64,000 nt of DNA from Panorpa germanica (Eukaryota; Arthropoda; Insecta; Mecoptera; Panorpidae). This document shows, one piece after another, positions 60,965 through 64,000 of the stretch (position 1 is the stretch's first letter; every line of letters starts with the position of its first letter). The notes under the pieces were generated by a model that was not told the DNA's origin, did not search any database, and saw only the letters and a list, made by a program, of their open reading frames with translations. Where the stretch lies: NCBI GenBank assembly GCA_963678705.1, contig OY783210.1, positions 20,027,331 through 20,091,330 of the forward strand, read 5' to 3'. Made by a program: the position numbers and the translations under genes.

Positions 60965-63165
60965 TTGAATATTTTTTGTTATCGCGGAGTTAAAGACATA
61001 GTCAAAGATATCACGTTGCAACTTTACAACACTACATTAATAAATTACATTTTACATACCACAAAATGTAATTATTAGTTAGTAATGAATTACAAAAAAG
61101 CAACCCATAGTGCACTGCAAGTTTGCGGTTAGTTGATTAAAACTTGAATCACGATATAAAACAATTAAATCATGTAACAAATTCAATTTAAATTACATTA
61201 CTAATTGCACCCGGAAGATATTTTATCTTGTAATATTTTTTTTTTCATATAGGGGTCGTTTTATGCAAGCGACCCTCAAGGGTTTGTGTAGGGGGTAGTT
61301 ACCAGTCGTTAAGGTGTGAGTATGACGGCGGTCTGCACTTAAAACAGTCCATGCATAATGCAATGCGCCAATAACGATACTCGTTAACAGTTTGTCATAC
61401 AGACACACTCATAAGGGGTGAACTACCCTACCCTGCAACAACCACTCCGCCCTTAAATCCACATCGTTACACCATTCTACGAGTATGACCCTTTTATGTT
61501 ACTTTATGTATATGTAATGGTAATTATTTTGTAATTTTAGATGTTAACTCATTGAATTTCTTAATCAACACTTTTATGGAATCTGTTGGATATAAATTAT
61601 ATGGTGTTGCGTTACAAGGGTTCGTAAAATACGGATTAACAGTTAGGTGTAAAAATGTTAGTATTTGGGATTGGTAAGGTTAGTTACATTACCACATACA
61701 GCAAAAGTATCTCGACCAATCGAGAACTAAATGTACCTATACAGATAGTAAAATATTCTAATTTTTCATCGTTAGTAGTTTTTAAATAAAAATAGTTTTT
61801 CATTACCAATAATATTACCACTGTTTGGGGAGTTTGCACCTTATAAAGATCTATAGGCTGGCTAGGGCGTATCTGCGATCTGTCGGCGGTATCCAAGTTC
61901 TCGAACGGCAAATGTCGCTCACTTCCTTTCAATAGCTTAGTGGGCGCACAATTTGTTATGAAGGACCTTTTTGTTATTAACTAATTAATAGCAATTTTTT
62001 ATTTATATCAAAAGACACAGCAAAACATCAGAACTTTTTTAGATTACATTTATTCTGAAACTACACTATTGAATTACATATAAATTGATTAAATATTTTA
62101 ATTGATGAGAATACTAGTTACGACACTAAGTAAATGTAACTCGCGGTTTTAGTTATATATAATAATATGTGTAATTATTATTTTATGTTTATGCACCAAA
62201 AGGTTAAAGCGTGCTGTCGGTTTGAAAGTTGCATTAATAAGAAAGAAAATGGGAACATATACGTAGTGTCAATGCCTAGTAGAAATATATATAAAACAAA
62301 GGATGTTTACATAAGCAAAATTAGGGCTTGCCCAAAGCGAGTAGTGTATATAAAAACAAATAGGCATAAAATATAAATGAATTAAGACAAAGAAATCTTA
62401 AAACTAACATTAATTAAAAATATTGATATACAAATATGAATATTGCATGCATTTATGAACAACCACCATGTTTAAATTTTATCAAATTAATAGATGTATA
62501 TATCTTTCTCTAATAAGAACAAAATTGTTTTAATACAGTCGTGTCTAGAATCTTCTGAAATTTAAGATAATTTCAATTTATTACGAACACCAAATTACAA
62601 AATAAGGATTAATGAAAAACCTCCTTTAGTTTAGCTAGTCTTAAGACAGCTTTGAATTGTAAGGTAACTTACGTATAAACTCCGACTCCAAACTGGGTGT
62701 AACGAATTAAATAAATGATTATATATATACCTTGGCTATATACACGAGTATACATCATTTACAAAATTAATTAATATGAAAATCTGAGCTCTTCCCAAAA
62801 TATCTCTTTTAATAACGAAACCTGAGAGCGATAACAACTTACGTTTTATAATTTAATTTATGGTACGTAATTAAATGAATTAATATTTTATACAAATAAC
62901 TAATTATTTAGGGTATGTACAAGAGTTAATTACAACTCCAATCCCCCCCCTCCCCTTTCCAACTCAGTGTCATACATACTCGTTTAGAATTTGTCGGATC
63001 GTGTTATTTTTTTCTTTTTTTGCTCATTCATTAAATTTTTAATGCAATGGTGCTTTTTTAATATGGAAACCCGAGTAATTACCTTTAAAACCTTAATTAT
63101 AATGTTTTTACGTTATTATAAACGTCATTAAACTTAATTGGTGTTCAATTACATAAATTTTATTA

Positions 63166-63207
63166 CACGTGGCTTCGGAGTGGTAACTATTTTTGAAGCC
63201 ACACGTG
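63166..63207. promoter_or_regulatory. Mirrored pair of CACGTG E-boxes in an inverted repeat
   Basis: CACGTGGCTTC (63166-63176) faces GAAGCCACACGTG (63195-63207). Each arm carries a CACGTG E-box, and the pair lies 300 bp upstream of the candidate exon at 63502. The layout could be a hairpin or a paired bHLH binding site. Confidence 0.4.
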
Positions 63208-63501
63208 GATTAGTTAAATAGTGTATTTTTTGTGACAAACTTTTTTATAATTTCTATTTTATTATTTTCATTTAGTAATTTTATAAATTTTCACTAGTGT
63301 TTTAATATACGTAGGAACAAAAGTTTAAATTAATTATATGATAAGTGTTATCAATATTTCAGCTTAAGAGTATTTAAGATAAAAACAAAATAACAAAAAC
63401 GATAATACACCAGTTCGACACAAATTAAATCAACTCGTCCAGTTAAATAATTCTTCTATAATTGAACTCTGTCTATAGTCTACTTGATTGGTTGTTTTCA
63501 G

Positions 63502-63533
63502 ATGATCGCTCACTCCGATGTGCAAGATCTCGG
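63502..63533 (+). CDS. Candidate 32-nt microexon
   Basis: It is flanked by acceptor TTGGTTGTTTTCAG (ending 63501) and donor CTCGG/GTAAGTT (from 63534). Phase 1 in reads DDRSLRCARSR and leaves in phase 0; phase 0 in reads MIAHSDVQDLG. It is compatible with the phase of the signal-peptide exon at 58252. The remaining 470 bp of the window are AT-rich, with an ATG in good context at 63984 (MATGQGL) cut by the window edge. Confidence 0.4.
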
Positions 63534-64000
63534 GTAAGTTACATTATTTATATTACCAGTAAAAATACTTGATGTACAATACAGATTTGTAAAGTAATAA
63601 GTAAACTAAAACTTATATTAAAATATCTACTAAAATTAAATCCCACATATACATACATTTAACATTTAGATACTTTTACTATATATGAAAACACATCAAG
63701 TATCTGAACTAGAAGTTATATCAAAAATATTACTATCTTTAGAATGATGAAAATATATTTTCAAAAAATGTGACACTTTTTAGCCAAAATGTTTCCAATC
63801 TAATATTTAGCCATAAATAGAAAGTAACACCATAATTTGTAATGGTAATATATCTTTTATCAACCAATGTGTGAAATTGAATTTATATTTTTTTGAGCTT
63901 AGAAAATGAATAAATATAAATTTAAATGTTGTTTCAACCATCGTGGTCGCGTCGATCAAGTTTTTTACTGCTGGAAAACATGGCGACAGGACAGGGTTTA

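Larger units (their letters stand above)
58253..63501. other. Presumed intron or intergenic DNA, with GC-rich patches
   Basis: Between the two plus-strand candidate exons I see no further confident exon. GC-richer stretches lie at 60400-60900 and 61240-61480. The minus frame 60606-60394 (open 70 codons, including RPHLNQTLPPAYIVNKLL) is coding-like but has no recognised motif. The rest is AT-rich. Confidence 0.4.

Noticed and set aside
1-64000. CRISPR arrays, bacterial operons, rRNA
   Set aside because: None seen; spliced genes and arthropod promoters mark this as eukaryotic nuclear DNA.

Overview
The window reads as nuclear DNA of an arthropod, most likely an insect. It is very AT-rich, gene-poor and intron-containing. 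It carries decayed copies of Ty3/gypsy, RNase H-bearing non-LTR, mariner and foldback/MITE elements. Three genes have a TATA box exactly 32 bp from a TCAG[T/C] initiator, the arthropod Pol II layout. I could not identify the species.

Layout. (1) 1-4169 is the 3' part of an env-less Ty3/gypsy element: protease-RT linker, RT, RNase H and integrase, one frameshift near the end of pol, then a probable 3' LTR. (2) 9488-14488, minus strand, holds three consecutive exons with matching splice phases of a secreted EGF-type matrix protein; the family may be insect pikachurin/SP2353-like. (3) 24.4-34.4 kb, minus strand, is the most interesting part: four intron-containing genes of unknown function. Genes 1 and 2 are a recent tandem duplication, gene 3 is an old diverged relative with a recognisable core, and gene 4 is an unrelated 412-residue protein that shares the promoter motif and spacing. 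Gene 1 looks decayed (mutated TATA, lost C-terminal half). Gene 2 carries a mariner relic in its intron. (4) 34.4-51 kb is mostly AT-rich DNA with repeats, a foldback element and non-LTR retrotransposon 3' ends. (5) 51590-52442, minus strand, has ATG-less open frames flanked by splice signals that look like exons of a glycosylated extracellular protein. (6) 54.8-55.4 kb is a terminal-inverted-repeat element with a 9-bp target duplication. (7) 58141-58252 and 63502-63533, plus strand, are candidate exons of a secreted-protein gene that would continue past the window.

Exon models were built by hand from open frames, splice consensus and phase agreement. Family names were assigned by recognising motifs, not by database search. 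Most of the sequence outside the listed features shows nothing I can support as a gene.
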